Origin: Halobellus salinus
GTDB taxonomy: Archaea; Halobacteriota; Halobacteria; Halobacteriales; Haloferacaceae
Direction: 5' to 3'
DNA: 64,000 bases
Assembly: GCF_014646875.1 (NCBI RefSeq)
Contig: NZ_BMOC01000014.1
Location: 33,253-97,252, forward strand
A program made the translations under genes and the position numbers. This document shows positions 8,516-17,574 of this stretch, piece by piece; positions within the stretch are counted from its first letter, which is position 1; each line of letters opens with the position of its first letter. Under the pieces are notes generated by a model, which saw only the letters and a list, made by a program, of their open reading frames with translations, was not told where the DNA came from and ran no database searches.

Positions 8516-10210
8516 ATGGCACAAACAGAACCAACACTCGACGAGGTACAACAGCAGCACAAAGAGCCGTTCTACTGGCTGAACGAGGATAGCAGGGCAT
8601 TCCTCAACGAGGGTTACCTGCTTGAGGGCGTCACAGCCGAAGAAAGGGTCAGGGAGATCGCAGAGCGGGCTGAAGAAATCCTGAACGACGACGGCTTCGC
8701 GGACAAGTTCTACGACTACATGAGTCGGGGTTTCTACAGCCTCGCGAGTCCAGTGTGGTCGAACTTCGGCCTGGACCGAGGCCTGCCCATCAGCTGCTTC
8801 GGGAGCTACATGGAGGACAGCATGGAGAGCATCCTCTACACGCAGGCCGAAGTGGGCGAGATGACAAAGCTGGGCGGCGGGACCAGCGGGTACTTCGGCG
8901 ACATCCGGCCTCGAGGCAGTTCGATCACGAACAACGGCAAGAGCAACGGGAGCTACAGTTTCACCGAGCTGTTCGACACGATCATCAACGTCGTCAGCCA
9001 AGGGGAGACGCGACGCGGCCAGTTCGCGGGGTACATCGACATCGAACACGACGACCTGGATGAGTGGCTCAACATCAAGACCGAGGGCGACCCCGTACAG
9101 GACATCTACTACGGTGTCATCATTGGTGACGACTGGTTCCAGGCGATGGTCGACGGTGACGAGGAGAAGCGAGAGACATGGGCGGAGATCATCGAGACGC
9201 GGATCAACATCGGTGTCCCGTACATCATCTTCCGGGACAACATGAACGACGGGAAGCCACAGGTCTACAAGGACGGAGACTACGAGATCAACGCCTCCAA
9301 TCTGTGCACCGAGATCGCGCTGCCGGCCACCCCGGACGAGAGTTTCGTCTGTTGTCTCTCGTCGATGAACGCGCTCCACTACGACGAGTGGAAAGAGACC
9401 GACGCAGTAGAGACGCTGACGCGGTTCCTCGACGCCGTTATGGAGGAGTTCATCCAGGAGGCTGCGGGGACGCAGTTCATGGAGCGCCCGGTGCGGTTTG
9501 CGAAACGGCACAGGGCGATCGGCATCGGCGTTCTCGGCTGGCACAGCTACCTCCAAAGCGAGATGATTCCGTTCGACAGCATGGAGGCGATGGAGAAAAA
9601 CGAGGGAGTATTCCGCACAATCAAGCAGCGAAGTTACGAGGAGAGTCGTCGGCTCGCCGACGAGTTCGGTGAGCCGGAGGTACTCGACGGCTACGGCCGC
9701 CGGAACACGACGACTATGAGCGTGGCCCCGACGAAATCCAGCAGTGTCATCCTGGGGCAGGTCAGTCCGAGCATCGAACCCCTAAAGTCGAACTACTTCG
9801 TCCGCGACGGTGCGAAGCTGAAATCGACGCAGAAGAACCGGTTCCTCGAGACGATACTGAAACAGCGAGGTAGAGATGAGCGCGAGGTCTGGGACAGCAT
9901 CGCACAGAACGACGGGAGCGTCCAACACCTCGAGTGCCTGACCGAGAATGAAAAGGAGGTATTCAAGACCTTCGCTGAGATCCCGCAGATGGCGATCATC
10001 AATCAGGCAGCGCAGCGGCAGAAACACATCGATCAGGCACAGAGCCTGAATGTCTCGATCGATCCGAGCGAAGTGAGCATCAAACAGATCAACCAGCTCT
10101 ACATCGAGGCCTGGAGAAAAGGGGTGAAGAGTCTCTACTACCAACACAGCGTGAACGCCGCACAGAAGTTCAGCCGAGACATCCTCGAATGCAAGGCCTG
10201 TGAGAGCTGA
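8516..10210 (+). CDS. nrdA: Class I ribonucleotide reductase large (alpha) subunit
   Basis: 564 residues, shorter than E. coli NrdA and without an N-terminal ATP-cone, so it resembles the compact class I alpha chains. It reduces ribonucleoside diphosphates. Catalytic cysteines are present: LPISCFGSY near residue 96 (first redox Cys), NLCTEI near 262 (thiyl Cys with Asn and Glu partners) and FVCCLSS near 280; the radical-transfer pair is in SLYYQHS near 540; the C-terminal CKACES gives the CxxC re-reduced by thioredoxin-like proteins. Start ATG 8516, directly after nrdB. With no ATP-cone here, activity control may rest mainly on NrdR, whose own ATP-cone senses nucleotides. Confidence 0.93.
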   Translation: MAQTEPTLDEVQQQHKEPFYWLNEDSRAFLNEGYLLEGVTAEERVREIAERAEEILNDDGFADKFYDYMSRGFYSLASPVWSNFGLDRGLPISCFGSYMEDSMESILYTQAEVGEMTKLGGGTSGYFGDIRPRGSSITNNGKSNGSYSFTELFDTIINVVSQGETRRGQFAGYIDIEHDDLDEWLNIKTEGDPVQDIYYGVIIGDDWFQAMVDGDEEKRETWAEIIETRINIGVPYIIFRDNMNDGKPQVYKDGDYEINASNLCTEIALPATPDESFVCCLSSMNALHYDEWKETDAVETLTRFLDAVMEEFIQEAAGTQFMERPVRFAKRHRAIGIGVLGWHSYLQSEMIPFDSMEAMEKNEGVFRTIKQRSYEESRRLADEFGEPEVLDGYGRRNTTTMSVAPTKSSSVILGQVSPSIEPLKSNYFVRDGAKLKSTQKNRFLETILKQRGRDEREVWDSIAQNDGSVQHLECLTENEKEVFKTFAEIPQMAIINQAAQRQKHIDQAQSLNVSIDPSEVSIKQINQLYIEAWRKGVKSLYYQHSVNAAQKFSRDILECKACES

Positions 10211-10212
10211 GT

Positions 10213-10230
10213 TCTCACCGGTCGGTGAGA
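10213..10230 (+). terminator. Hairpin immediately after nrdA
   Basis: A perfect 7-bp stem (TCTCACC / GGTGAGA) with a GGTC loop begins three bases after the nrdA stop codon. There is no strong T-tract after it, so it may act as an RNA 3' end or stability element rather than a classical terminator. The 210 bases after it to 10440 show no gene. Confidence 0.35.
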
Positions 10231-10443
10231 TAGCGTAGTCGATCTCAGCCTGAACAAAGAAGCTGCTCCATTCGAGAAGCAGGCGACCGAACGCCAGAGT
10301 GGGGGTCGCATCCGACCGCGTTCCACATGGCGACGTGGGTCCGTACAGCGGCGTTTGCGAGTCTGTACTCACTTGATCGCACGCAGTCGTGCGGTCTGAT
10401 GAGTAATCAGCTGCAAACGCTACTATAGCCGTCCTCGAAACAT

Positions 10444-10569
10444 GGCTGTATCTCCTTGTCGGGGGAGACCTTACAGGCTGTATCTCCTTGTCGGGGGAGA
10501 CCTTACAGGCTGCATCTCCTTGTCGAGGAGACCTTACAGGCTGTATGTCCTTGTCGAGGAGACCTTACA
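10444..10569 (+). repeat. Four tandem 31-32 bp hairpin repeats
   Basis: Copies at 10444-10475, 10476-10507 (identical, 32 bp), 10508-10538 and 10539-10569 (31 bp, slightly diverged). Each unit folds: CTGTA and TCTCC in the left arm pair with GGAGA and TACAG in the right arm, around a 7-8 base loop with a small bulge. The result is an array of four nearly identical stem-loops between nrdA and rio2 (opposite strand). The rest of 10570-10781 holds only a CCCGGGG-CGTGA-CCCCGGG inverted repeat at 10729-10747 and no gene. Confidence 0.8.
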
Positions 10570-10781
10570 GCGTCTCTTGAGCGGATTGTTCCGGCGGCGC
10601 GGTGCCGTGGAATTCAATCGCCTGCAGGCGTGGGAGGATGTCAGGCACCACAGCCTCGCTCCCGCTGTTGTCTCGACCGGCCGGTTTTGATGTAGCGGTA
10701 TGTACTTTACACTATACACGGAGAATGCCCCGGGGCGTGACCCCGGGCGGTTCACATCATTGTTTGGGGAGCGTGACGCCG

Positions 10782-11690
10782 CTACACCGTGTGGGACCGG
10801 ACTGTCTCGAAGTCATCGGCAGCGATTCGCTCGCTCACCGCGTCGACGTCGAGGGTCGGTATCGGTCCGGGATATTTGCGCCGGAAGTACGAAACCAGGT
10901 TTCCGACGTCGCGCTCGAGGAACTCGCGGGCGTTCTCGTGGTCGGTGGGCACCGACTGTGGCCAGTCGAAAACCGTGACCCCGGACTCGCTAACCGCCAC
11001 GTTGTACTCGCTCATGTCCGCGTGGACGTAGCCGGCGGCGTGCGCTGTCGCAACTTCCCGGAGGATCAGATCCAGCACTCCGACCGCCTGGTCGTCTGTG
11101 AGTTTCGTCCGGTCGAGTTCGACACCGTCGAACTTTCCCATCACGATGGCGTGGCGGTTCTGGTCGATCGGGCGGGGGACCGAGACCTCCGGGTAGAGTG
11201 CTTCCAGCGCGTCGTACTCGCGTTCGGCGGCCTTCCGGGCGGTGTAAAGCCACGACACGTGCTGGTTGTCCGCGGTGTAGTCCCGCTCTCGGGTCACCTC
11301 GCGGAACTCCGTGTACCCCTCCCTGTGGAACTTCAGCGCCAGCGGCGTGTACGACTGTACTTCGAGCACGTCGCTCTCCTTGCCGACGCCGAGCGGCGCG
11401 CCGACCCCTTCGATCGTGTCGCGTTCGGAGAAGGTCCGGAGCGCCAGCGCGTCGTACCCCTCGGCTGTCAGGGTGTAGCCCTCGTACTGGATGGTCTTGC
11501 GGTGGATCAACTCCCTGGTCGCACACCGATCAATCCGGTACTCAACCTCCTCGCTCGTGAGATTCGAGAGCTCCGGGAGCTTCCCCCGGTTGACCCACTC
11601 GGAGAACCGCATGCCCTGTTCGACGCCGGAGAGGAGATAGAAGTCCTCGGGTTCGAGTTCTGCCATCACACCGGCGACGTTCCGAACCAT
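10782..11690 (-). CDS. rio2: RIO2 family serine/threonine protein kinase
   Basis: 302 residues. Rio2 is an atypical kinase/ATPase that acts in late small-subunit ribosome maturation. It has the family's N-terminal winged helix (EPEDFYLLSGVEQGMRFSEWV, residues 12-90), the modified P-loop GVGKESDV near residue 103, the catalytic HADMSEYN near 230 and the metal-binding DWPQS near 248. ATG 11690 gives the standard N-terminus MVRNVAGVMAELE. It is divergent from the lipoate-ligase-like gene; the 179-bp region between them holds a perfect 12-bp palindrome ATATCGCGATAT (11802-11813) and AT-rich promoter-like sequence. Confidence 0.92.
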   Translation of the reverse strand: MVRNVAGVMAELEPEDFYLLSGVEQGMRFSEWVNRGKLPELSNLTSEEVEYRIDRCATRELIHRKTIQYEGYTLTAEGYDALALRTFSERDTIEGVGAPLGVGKESDVLEVQSYTPLALKFHREGYTEFREVTRERDYTADNQHVSWLYTARKAAEREYDALEALYPEVSVPRPIDQNRHAIVMGKFDGVELDRTKLTDDQAVGVLDLILREVATAHAAGYVHADMSEYNVAVSESGVTVFDWPQSVPTDHENAREFLERDVGNLVSYFRRKYPGPIPTLDVDAVSERIAADDFETVRSHTV

Positions 11691-11869
11691 ATGTGCGAGT
11701 AGACAGCGACGCCTAAAAGCCTCGCGAGTCGGCGCCTCAGGCTGTTGGCAGTAGTGATCCCGACTGAGCGGGTTGTACTGCTGCCGGCAATAATATAGCA
11801 CATATCGCGATATCAAACTGCGATTCCGGGGGGCGAAACGGGTTTCCCTCCCCGGGTGTAGCCTCAGAT

Positions 11870-12697
11870 ATGGTCGATGACACGGCTGGTCCGCTCGGAG
11901 AGCGGGAGTGGCGTCTGATCCGCGAGGACGTCCGTGGCGGACCGATGCAGATGGCGCTCGACGAAGTGGCCGCCGAAACCGCCGCAGCGGGCGGGCCACG
12001 GACGGTTCGAGTCTACCGGTGGCGGCCGAGCACTCTCTCTGTGGGCTACGGCCAGGACCCCGACACCGTCGACTGGGACACCTGCGCCGAGCGGGGGGTC
12101 TCCGTCACCCGCCGCCAGACCGGTGGCGGCGGCATCTACCACGACGTCGACGGGGACATTTCCTACTCAATCGTGGCCCCGCGGTCGGAGCTCCCGGGCG
12201 ACCTGCTCGACGCGTACCACCTCCTGTGTGAGCCGGTATTGAACGCCCTCGATCGACTCGGTGTCGGCGCCGACTACGCCGCGGAGTCGGTGCCTGCGAC
12301 ATGGTCGCCCGCCTGTTACCTCCGGGCGTTACACCCTGCTCACGACATCGTTGCCGCGGGGCGGAAGGTGAGCGGCAACGCCCAGTACCGCCGGCGGGAG
12401 TCGGTGGTCCAACACGGATCGCTCACCTACTCGGTCCGGCCGGACGCGCACCTCGACGTCTTCTCGGGCCACGGCGTGACCCACGAGGAGTTCCGCGAGC
12501 GCGTGGTCGGAGTCGACGAGTTGGTCGATGCCTCCCGCGAAGAGACCGTAACGGCGCTTGAGGCGTCGCTCGCGGAGTGGGCCGACGCGTTCGAGGGGTC
12601 GTGGACCGACGCCGAACTCGACACCGCCCGCGAGAAGGTCAATCGAAAGTACGACGCCGACGAGTGGGTGCGGCGGCGCCCCGAGGTTCGATCGTAG
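11870..12697 (+). CDS. Lipoate--protein ligase family protein (LplA/LipM-like)
   Basis: 275 residues of the biotin/lipoate protein ligase fold. The signature [21 protein letters not shown] near residues 81-101 is the lipoyl-binding RRxTGGG motif; [14 protein letters not shown] near 163-176 carries the catalytic Lys. The enzyme attaches lipoate or octanoate to E2 or GcvH lipoyl domains. Family members include ligases, octanoyltransferases and amidotransferases that cannot be separated by sequence reading alone. Start ATG 11870. Confidence 0.85.
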   Translation: MVDDTAGPLGEREWRLIREDVRGGPMQMALDEVAAETAAAGGPRTVRVYRWRPSTLSVGYGQDPDTVDWDTCAERGVSVTRRQTGGGGIYHDVDGDISYSIVAPRSELPGDLLDAYHLLCEPVLNALDRLGVGADYAAESVPATWSPACYLRALHPAHDIVAAGRKVSGNAQYRRRESVVQHGSLTYSVRPDAHLDVFSGHGVTHEEFRERVVGVDELVDASREETVTALEASLAEWADAFEGSWTDAELDTAREKVNRKYDADEWVRRRPEVRS

Positions 12698-12749
12698 GCT
12701 ACCGGACCGACTCCGAAGTCGCTTTACTCCCCGGGTCACATCCTCGTGT

Positions 12750-13577
12750 ATGCGAGTTGGTGCACACGAATCGATCGCCGGTGGCGTCGCGAAAGCCGTG
12801 GATCGACAAGTCGACGACGGCGGGAACTGCGGCCAGGTCTTCACTCACTCCCCGCAGGTCTGGCAGGATCCAAACATCGACGACGACGACGCTGCGGCGT
12901 TTCGTGACCGCTCCGCGGAGCACGACGTCGGCCCGTGGGTTATCCACTCGTCGTACCTCGTGAACCTCTGCACGCCGAAAGACGACCTCCGAGCGAAATC
13001 GATCGAGTCGATGCAGCGGGAAGTCGACGCCGCGGCGACCCTCGGCATCCCGTACGTGAACGTCCACCTCGGCGCACACACGGGTGCAGGGGAGCAACAG
13101 GGCCTCGACAACGCGGTTTCGGCGCTCGACGAACTCGATATCCCGGAAGGCGTCACGGCCCTCGTGGAGTCCGACGCGGGTTCGGGAACCAAACTCGGCG
13201 ACGATTTCGCCCACCTGGGGTACGTCATCGAGAAGAGCGCCCACGACCTCGAAGTGTGTCTCGACACAGCTCACACCTTCGCAGCGGGCTATGACCTCTC
13301 GACGCCGGCGGGTGTCGACGAGACGTTCGCGGAGTTGGACAGCGAGGTCGGGGTCGGGAACCTGGGGTATGTCCACCTCAACGACTCCAAACACACCTGC
13401 GGGACAAACAAGGACGAACACGCCCACATCGGGGAAGGCGAGATCGGCGAGGCGGGGATGCGCGCGTTCATCAACCACCCTGCGGTGGAGGACGTGCCGC
13501 TGGTCGTCGAGACGCCGACGGAGGATGGGAAGGGGTTCGCCTGGAACATCCAACGGGTCCGCGACCTCCGCGGGTAG
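12750..13577 (+). CDS. nfo: Endonuclease IV (AP endonuclease)
   Basis: 275 residues, TIM-barrel zinc enzyme that cleaves 5' of abasic sites in base excision repair. The start [13 protein letters not shown] (ATG 12750) and the family signatures [36 protein letters not shown] and [25 protein letters not shown] are all seen; these supply the trinuclear zinc ligands. A TATA-like CTTTACTC lies 21-28 bp upstream, consistent with a leaderless transcript. It lies 52 bp after the lipoate-ligase-like gene. Confidence 0.93.
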   Translation: MRVGAHESIAGGVAKAVDRQVDDGGNCGQVFTHSPQVWQDPNIDDDDAAAFRDRSAEHDVGPWVIHSSYLVNLCTPKDDLRAKSIESMQREVDAAATLGIPYVNVHLGAHTGAGEQQGLDNAVSALDELDIPEGVTALVESDAGSGTKLGDDFAHLGYVIEKSAHDLEVCLDTAHTFAAGYDLSTPAGVDETFAELDSEVGVGNLGYVHLNDSKHTCGTNKDEHAHIGEGEIGEAGMRAFINHPAVEDVPLVVETPTEDGKGFAWNIQRVRDLRG

Positions 13578-13623
13578 TCCGAGCGGCCCCACTTGACGGT
13601 CGTGACGGGGCGTGATCGACCCG

Positions 13624-13631
13624 TTTTTTAC
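13624..13631 (+). promoter_or_regulatory. TATA box of the methyltransferase gene
   Basis: TTTTTTAC lies 23-30 bp upstream of the GTG at 13654, the spacing expected for a leaderless haloarchaeal transcript. This decides the start over the GTG at 13612. Confidence 0.5.
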
Positions 13632-13653
13632 CCGCCGAACCGGTGTCGTATCT

Positions 13654-14460
13654 GTGCGGCGTTTCTCACCCGAGTACCTGCGCCGGACCCGTGAGGGGTT
13701 GTGGGACCGCTCAACGGCGGCGTTGGAGCCGTTTTCGCTGCCGGACCGCAATCGGATCCTCGACGCCGGCGCGGGGACCGGGGAGTTCGCGCGCGTGCTC
13801 GCTGCCGAGTCCCCGGCCGACGTGGTCTGTCTCGACGCCGACACCGGCCTCCTCGGTGTCGCACGCGAGGAGACCGGACTCAACGCGGTCGCGGGCGATG
13901 CGACGCGACCCCCCATCGCGGACGGCACCTTCGACCTGGTGACGTGCCAAGCGCTGCTCGTGAACCTCCCCGAGCCGGCGGCGGCGCTCCGGGCGTTCGG
14001 CGGTCTCTCGACGGACCTCGTCGGCGCTGTCGAACCCGATAACTCCGACGTGAGTGTCGACTCGACGGTTGACAGCGAGGCCAACCTCGAACGACAGGTC
14101 CGAGCGGCGTACATCGAGGGTGTCGGGACCGACGTCGCAATGGGGTCCCGGCTCGAGAGGCTGTTCCGGGAGTCCGGGTTCGGGTCGGTCCGGAGTCGGC
14201 GGCACTACCACCGGAAGGTCGTGGAATCGCCGTACGACCGGGCGTCGCTGTCGGCGGCCGCGCGGAAGGCCAGCGGCGCGGGGCTGGCCGACCACGAAAC
14301 CGAGCTCCGGCGCGTGCTCTCCGCGGACGAATACGACGCGCTCAGGTCCGAATGGCGGGAGATGGGGCGAGCGGTCGTCGACGCGATGCGAGCGGGAACC
14401 TACCGGCGGGTCGAAGTCGTGCCGTTCGACGTCGTCGTCGGAGGCGTCACCGACGAGTGA
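13654..14460 (+). CDS. Class I SAM-dependent methyltransferase
   Basis: 268 residues. A Rossmann methyltransferase core is clear: motif I ILDAGAGTGEFARVLA near residues 36-51, VVCLDADTG (motif II acidic residue) near 58-66, and the motif IV region TFDLVTCQALLVNLPEP near 94-110. The C-terminal half carries basic and acidic helices (SRRHYHRKVVESPYD) typical of no single known subfamily. Substrate unknown; small-molecule methylation is the default guess. I start at GTG 13654 because a TATA box sits 23-30 bp upstream; starting at 13612 would place that box inside the gene. Confidence 0.75.
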   Translation: MRRFSPEYLRRTREGLWDRSTAALEPFSLPDRNRILDAGAGTGEFARVLAAESPADVVCLDADTGLLGVAREETGLNAVAGDATRPPIADGTFDLVTCQALLVNLPEPAAALRAFGGLSTDLVGAVEPDNSDVSVDSTVDSEANLERQVRAAYIEGVGTDVAMGSRLERLFRESGFGSVRSRRHYHRKVVESPYDRASLSAAARKASGAGLADHETELRRVLSADEYDALRSEWREMGRAVVDAMRAGTYRRVEVVPFDVVVGGVTDE

Positions 14461-14461
14461 C

Positions 14462-15337
14462 CTACTGGTTCGCCCGGACCGAGACAACGGCGCTACGGGC
14501 GCCGTGTCGGACGGTCCGGCTGGTCGACCCCGCGATGAACGCACGGAGGCGCCCCTTCGTGGGCGCGCCCAGAACAGTCAAGCCGTAATACTCCGACTGC
14601 GCAACGATGGCATCGGCCGGCGACTCCGCTTCGAGCACCCAGGTCGTGGTCCGGTCGGGCCGCTCAATCCGGTTGTAGATTGTGTCGACACACTGGGTGG
14701 CCCGCTCCCGCTGCCGGTCGGTGGCGCGGGGCGGAACGACGTGGAGGATGTCGATCCACGCGTCGGTGTCCGCGGCGATCCCCCGGACGACGTCAGCGGC
14801 GGGGCCCGAGTGGGGGCCACCGGTGACTGCGAGCAGAATCGACCGGGCGCCGTCGTAGCTCCGCCGGCCGTTGACCGTGACGATGTCACACGACCCCCGG
14901 AGTGCCAGGTGCTCGGCCAGGCTCTGCCGGAAAAATCCGGTTTCGGACGCGCTCGGCGTCACGAGCGCCTCGATATCGGTGGTTTCGATCGCGGCGAGGA
15001 TGCCGTTCAAGAGCGCGCGCATCCGGAGGAGTTCCGGCTGTGCCGGCCGGATCGTCGACTGCACCGCACGATCGATGAGGTTCCGTTCGGCGTCCCGCGA
15101 GAGGTTCGGCCCGTGGGCTGTCGGCGTCTCGCTCGTCGGATCCACAACGCAGAGGCTGGCGTCCGACGACCGCGAGAGTGAGGCGGCCACCCGGAGTTGA
15201 TGCGTGACTGCGGGTTCCGACGGCGAGAGGAGGGGGACTAAAACGCAATCGTCCGTGAGGCCGTCAGCCACCGCGGAGGCACCCACGGGCGCGGTGCCGG
15301 CTTCGATCAGGAGCGACGGCGCGGCTGTGAAACCCAT
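14462..15337 (-). CDS. Universal stress protein family protein, tandem UspA-like domains
   Basis: 291 residues. Two UspA-like alpha/beta domains can be traced: CVLVPLLSPSEPAVTHQLRVAASLSRSSDASLCVV at the N-terminus and SILLAVTGGPHSGPAADVVRGIAADTDAWIDILHVV from about residue 165, ending with the typical YYGLTVLGAPTKGRL...GSTSRTVRHGARSAVVSV nucleotide-binding loop. Such proteins occur alone or fused to transporters in haloarchaea. I start at ATG 15337 (MGFTAAPSLL); a TTTTTG element about 28 bp upstream supports it. It converges with the methyltransferase, one base separating the stops. Confidence 0.75.
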   Translation of the reverse strand: MGFTAAPSLLIEAGTAPVGASAVADGLTDDCVLVPLLSPSEPAVTHQLRVAASLSRSSDASLCVVDPTSETPTAHGPNLSRDAERNLIDRAVQSTIRPAQPELLRMRALLNGILAAIETTDIEALVTPSASETGFFRQSLAEHLALRGSCDIVTVNGRRSYDGARSILLAVTGGPHSGPAADVVRGIAADTDAWIDILHVVPPRATDRQRERATQCVDTIYNRIERPDRTTTWVLEAESPADAIVAQSEYYGLTVLGAPTKGRLRAFIAGSTSRTVRHGARSAVVSVRANQ

Positions 15338-15529
15338 CGGGTCACGCAATAGCGTGCCGACGCAAAAAGGTACATCATAGTTTATATCGGGTTGTTGGGG
15401 ATGCTACCGTCTGATATCACGGGTATTACTCATGTGACGGAACCGGTCCGGGCGAGGCCGGTGGCGGTGTGGGCCGGGAACGGGCGATCGGCGTCCACCG
15501 GGACCCCTCGAACGCCCGGACGGAGCGCC

Positions 15530-16174
15530 TCAGACGACGTCCCCGCGGACGCTACGCCCCGACTGCGACGTCCGGGCGGCCGCGATCGCGTCAGCCGCCT
15601 CCGCGGCGTCGTCGTCGGCGGCCCCGAGCATCGACAGCGACTCCGGAAGCGTCGGGAACGCGAGTTCGCCGCCCCGGAGCTTCGCCAGCGTTTCTGGTGA
15701 CCGTTGCTGCTCCGCGTACAGACAGACGCCCCGAGGGTCGATAACGTGGTCGTACGCCCCGCGATCCAAGGCGATCTCCAGCCGCCGTCGGACGTTCTGC
15801 TCAAACGGGGCGTTACACACCTCCAAGTGGGTCGGTTCGTCGTCCGGGAGGAGCGCGGCGGCGAGACAGTCCGCCGGGGCGGCGTGGCCGCTGGCGTTCG
15901 TCCGGACGAGGTCCGGGTTCCCCTCGGCCCACTCGGCGGACACGGCGGAGCCGACCCCCTCCACCCCGTGTTCGGCCCTGAACGCCTCGCCGGCCTCGGT
16001 GTCGCCGCGGAGGAGGAGGTCCTTCGTGACGTAGACATCGAGGCGATCGACGGGGTCAAGTCCGAGCGCGACATCCCCGTACACCCAGACCTCCCGAACC
16101 GGAACCGGAAGCGGTCCTGCCTCGACGGTGTCAAGAACGGCCTCGACCCGGTCCAACGCGCTCACACGGTCCAT
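15530..16174 (-). CDS. Haloarchaeal protein of unknown function (DUF7095-type)
   Basis: 214 residues, acidic, no membrane segments. It starts at ATG 16174 with MDRVSALDRVEAVLDTVE, followed by PVPVREVWVYGDVALGLDPVDRLDVYVTKDLLLRG, a segment that recalls a minimal nucleotidyltransferase-like strand-turn (VYGDVALGLDPVDRLDVYV). This haloarchaea-specific family is, from memory, DUF7095. The region upstream has a TATA-like AAATTCTT. The gene is divergent from ncsA. I cannot assign a function. Confidence 0.7.
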   Translation of the reverse strand: MDRVSALDRVEAVLDTVEAGPLPVPVREVWVYGDVALGLDPVDRLDVYVTKDLLLRGDTEAGEAFRAEHGVEGVGSAVSAEWAEGNPDLVRTNASGHAAPADCLAAALLPDDEPTHLEVCNAPFEQNVRRRLEIALDRGAYDHVIDPRGVCLYAEQQRSPETLAKLRGGELAFPTLPESLSMLGAADDDAAEAADAIAAARTSQSGRSVRGDVV

Positions 16175-16395
16175 ACCCCCTGATCCGACCCCACGGCGTG
16201 AAATTCTTTCGCCACCCGACCGCGAGCAGGTGGAGGGTGTATGCTGTTCCGAGCCCAGACGGCCCCTCTTGGGTGTCGGCCGGCCGGTCACCGCGACGGT
16301 GGTCGCTCGGGGCACCACAACCCCCGGGTGTTCCCCCGAATCCTGTGTTCGTTGAGGCGAAACCGGTATCCTTCCGCGTCGCGAACCGCGGGTCG

Positions 16396-17361
16396 ATGAA
16401 GTGCGACAAGTGCGGGCACGACGCCGTGATGCACGCGGGGTACTCCGGGGCACACTTGTGCGATGAGCACTTCCGGGCGTCGGTGGAGAAACGGGTCCGC
16501 CGGCGGATCCGGTCCGATGGTCTGGTGCCGCGTGACGCCACCACCGAAGACCCCAACCGGTGGGTCATCGGGCTCTCGGGCGGGAAAGACAGTGTCGTGC
16601 TCGCACAGATTCTCGACGACACGTTCGACCGGGATCCTCGGATCGACGTCATCGCGCTGACAATCCACGAAGGGATCGAGGGCTACCGCGACGAGAGCGT
16701 CGACGCCTGCGTCGAACTCGCGTCGGATCTGGACATTCACCACGAACTCGTGTCGTACGAGGAGGAGTTCGGTGTCCGGATGGACGACGTCGTCGACGAG
16801 GACCCCGAGGGGATGGCGCCGTGTGCGTACTGCGGCGTCTTCCGTCGTGACCTGTTGGAAACCTACGCCGAGAAGTTGGACGCCGACCTGCTTTTGACCG
16901 GCCACAACCTCGACGACGAGGCCCAGACCGCGCTCATGAACGTTCTCAACGGCGACGTGGAACAGATGGCGAAACATTTCGATGCCAGTTTGGGGCCGCT
17001 CGGCGAACGGGCCGACCAGGCCGCGTTCGTCCCCCGGGCGAAACCCCTCCGGGACATCCCCGAAAAAGAGGTGGCGCTGTACGCCCACCTCCGGGACCTC
17101 CCGGCGCACATCACCGAGTGTCCCCACGCCTCGGAGGCGTTCCGCGGTGAGATCCAGGAACTACTCCTGAAACTCGAGGCGGACCACCCCGGCACCAGAC
17201 ACTCGATCGTCTCCGGGTACGAGGAGGTGGCGTCGATGGCGGCCGACCGGTATCGTGGCGAGTCGACGCCCGACCTCCGGGAGTGTGCGGAGTGTGGGTC
17301 GCAGACGACCCGCGAGGTCTGTCGAAAATGTCGGCTGCTGGAGTCGATTCGGGCGATGTAG
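16396..17361 (+). CDS. ncsA: tRNA 2-thiolation protein NcsA (Ncs6/TtuA family)
   Basis: 322 residues. This adenylating enzyme of the Ncs6/TtuA family thiolates tRNA uridine (s2U34) using SAMP2 as sulfur carrier in haloarchaea. The PP-loop GLSGGKDSVV is near residues 57-66; CxxC zinc ribbons occur at the N-terminus (CDKCGHD, then CDEHF) and C-terminus (CAECGS, CRKC); the central CAYCGVFRR and LTGHNLDDEAQT are diagnostic, including cysteines that coordinate an Fe-S cluster or form the active site. ATG 16396 gives the canonical MKCDKCG start. Confidence 0.92.
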   Translation: MKCDKCGHDAVMHAGYSGAHLCDEHFRASVEKRVRRRIRSDGLVPRDATTEDPNRWVIGLSGGKDSVVLAQILDDTFDRDPRIDVIALTIHEGIEGYRDESVDACVELASDLDIHHELVSYEEEFGVRMDDVVDEDPEGMAPCAYCGVFRRDLLETYAEKLDADLLLTGHNLDDEAQTALMNVLNGDVEQMAKHFDASLGPLGERADQAAFVPRAKPLRDIPEKEVALYAHLRDLPAHITECPHASEAFRGEIQELLLKLEADHPGTRHSIVSGYEEVASMAADRYRGESTPDLRECAECGSQTTREVCRKCRLLESIRAM

Positions 17362-17467
17362 GACGCGGAGCAGGTCCACACACCGTGTTCGATGGCACGG
17401 CTCACCGACGGAACGATCGAAGAAACGGCGCGAGCCCGGGCCGCAAACGACTGGAGACACCGGGTCC

Positions 17468-17563
17468 GTCGCGTCCGGTGGGCGGCCGTCGCGTCCGGTG
17501 GGCGGCCGTCGCGTCTGGTGGGCGGCCGTCGCGTCCGGTGGGCGGCCGTCGCGTCCGGTGGGG
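17468..17563 (+). repeat. 20-bp minisatellite between ncsA and ftsZ2
   Basis: Nearly five copies of GTCGCGTCCGGTGGGCGGCC start at 17468, 17488, 17508 (one T change), 17528 and 17548 (partial). The array ends about 12 bp before the ftsZ2 stop codon, in the convergent gap between ncsA and ftsZ2, so it lies outside both genes. Confidence 0.9.
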
Positions 17564-17574
17564 TGGTGCGGCGT

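Noticed and set aside
10442..10570. CRISPR array
   Set aside because: Units are directly adjacent 31-32 bp repeats without unique spacers; no cas genes are nearby.
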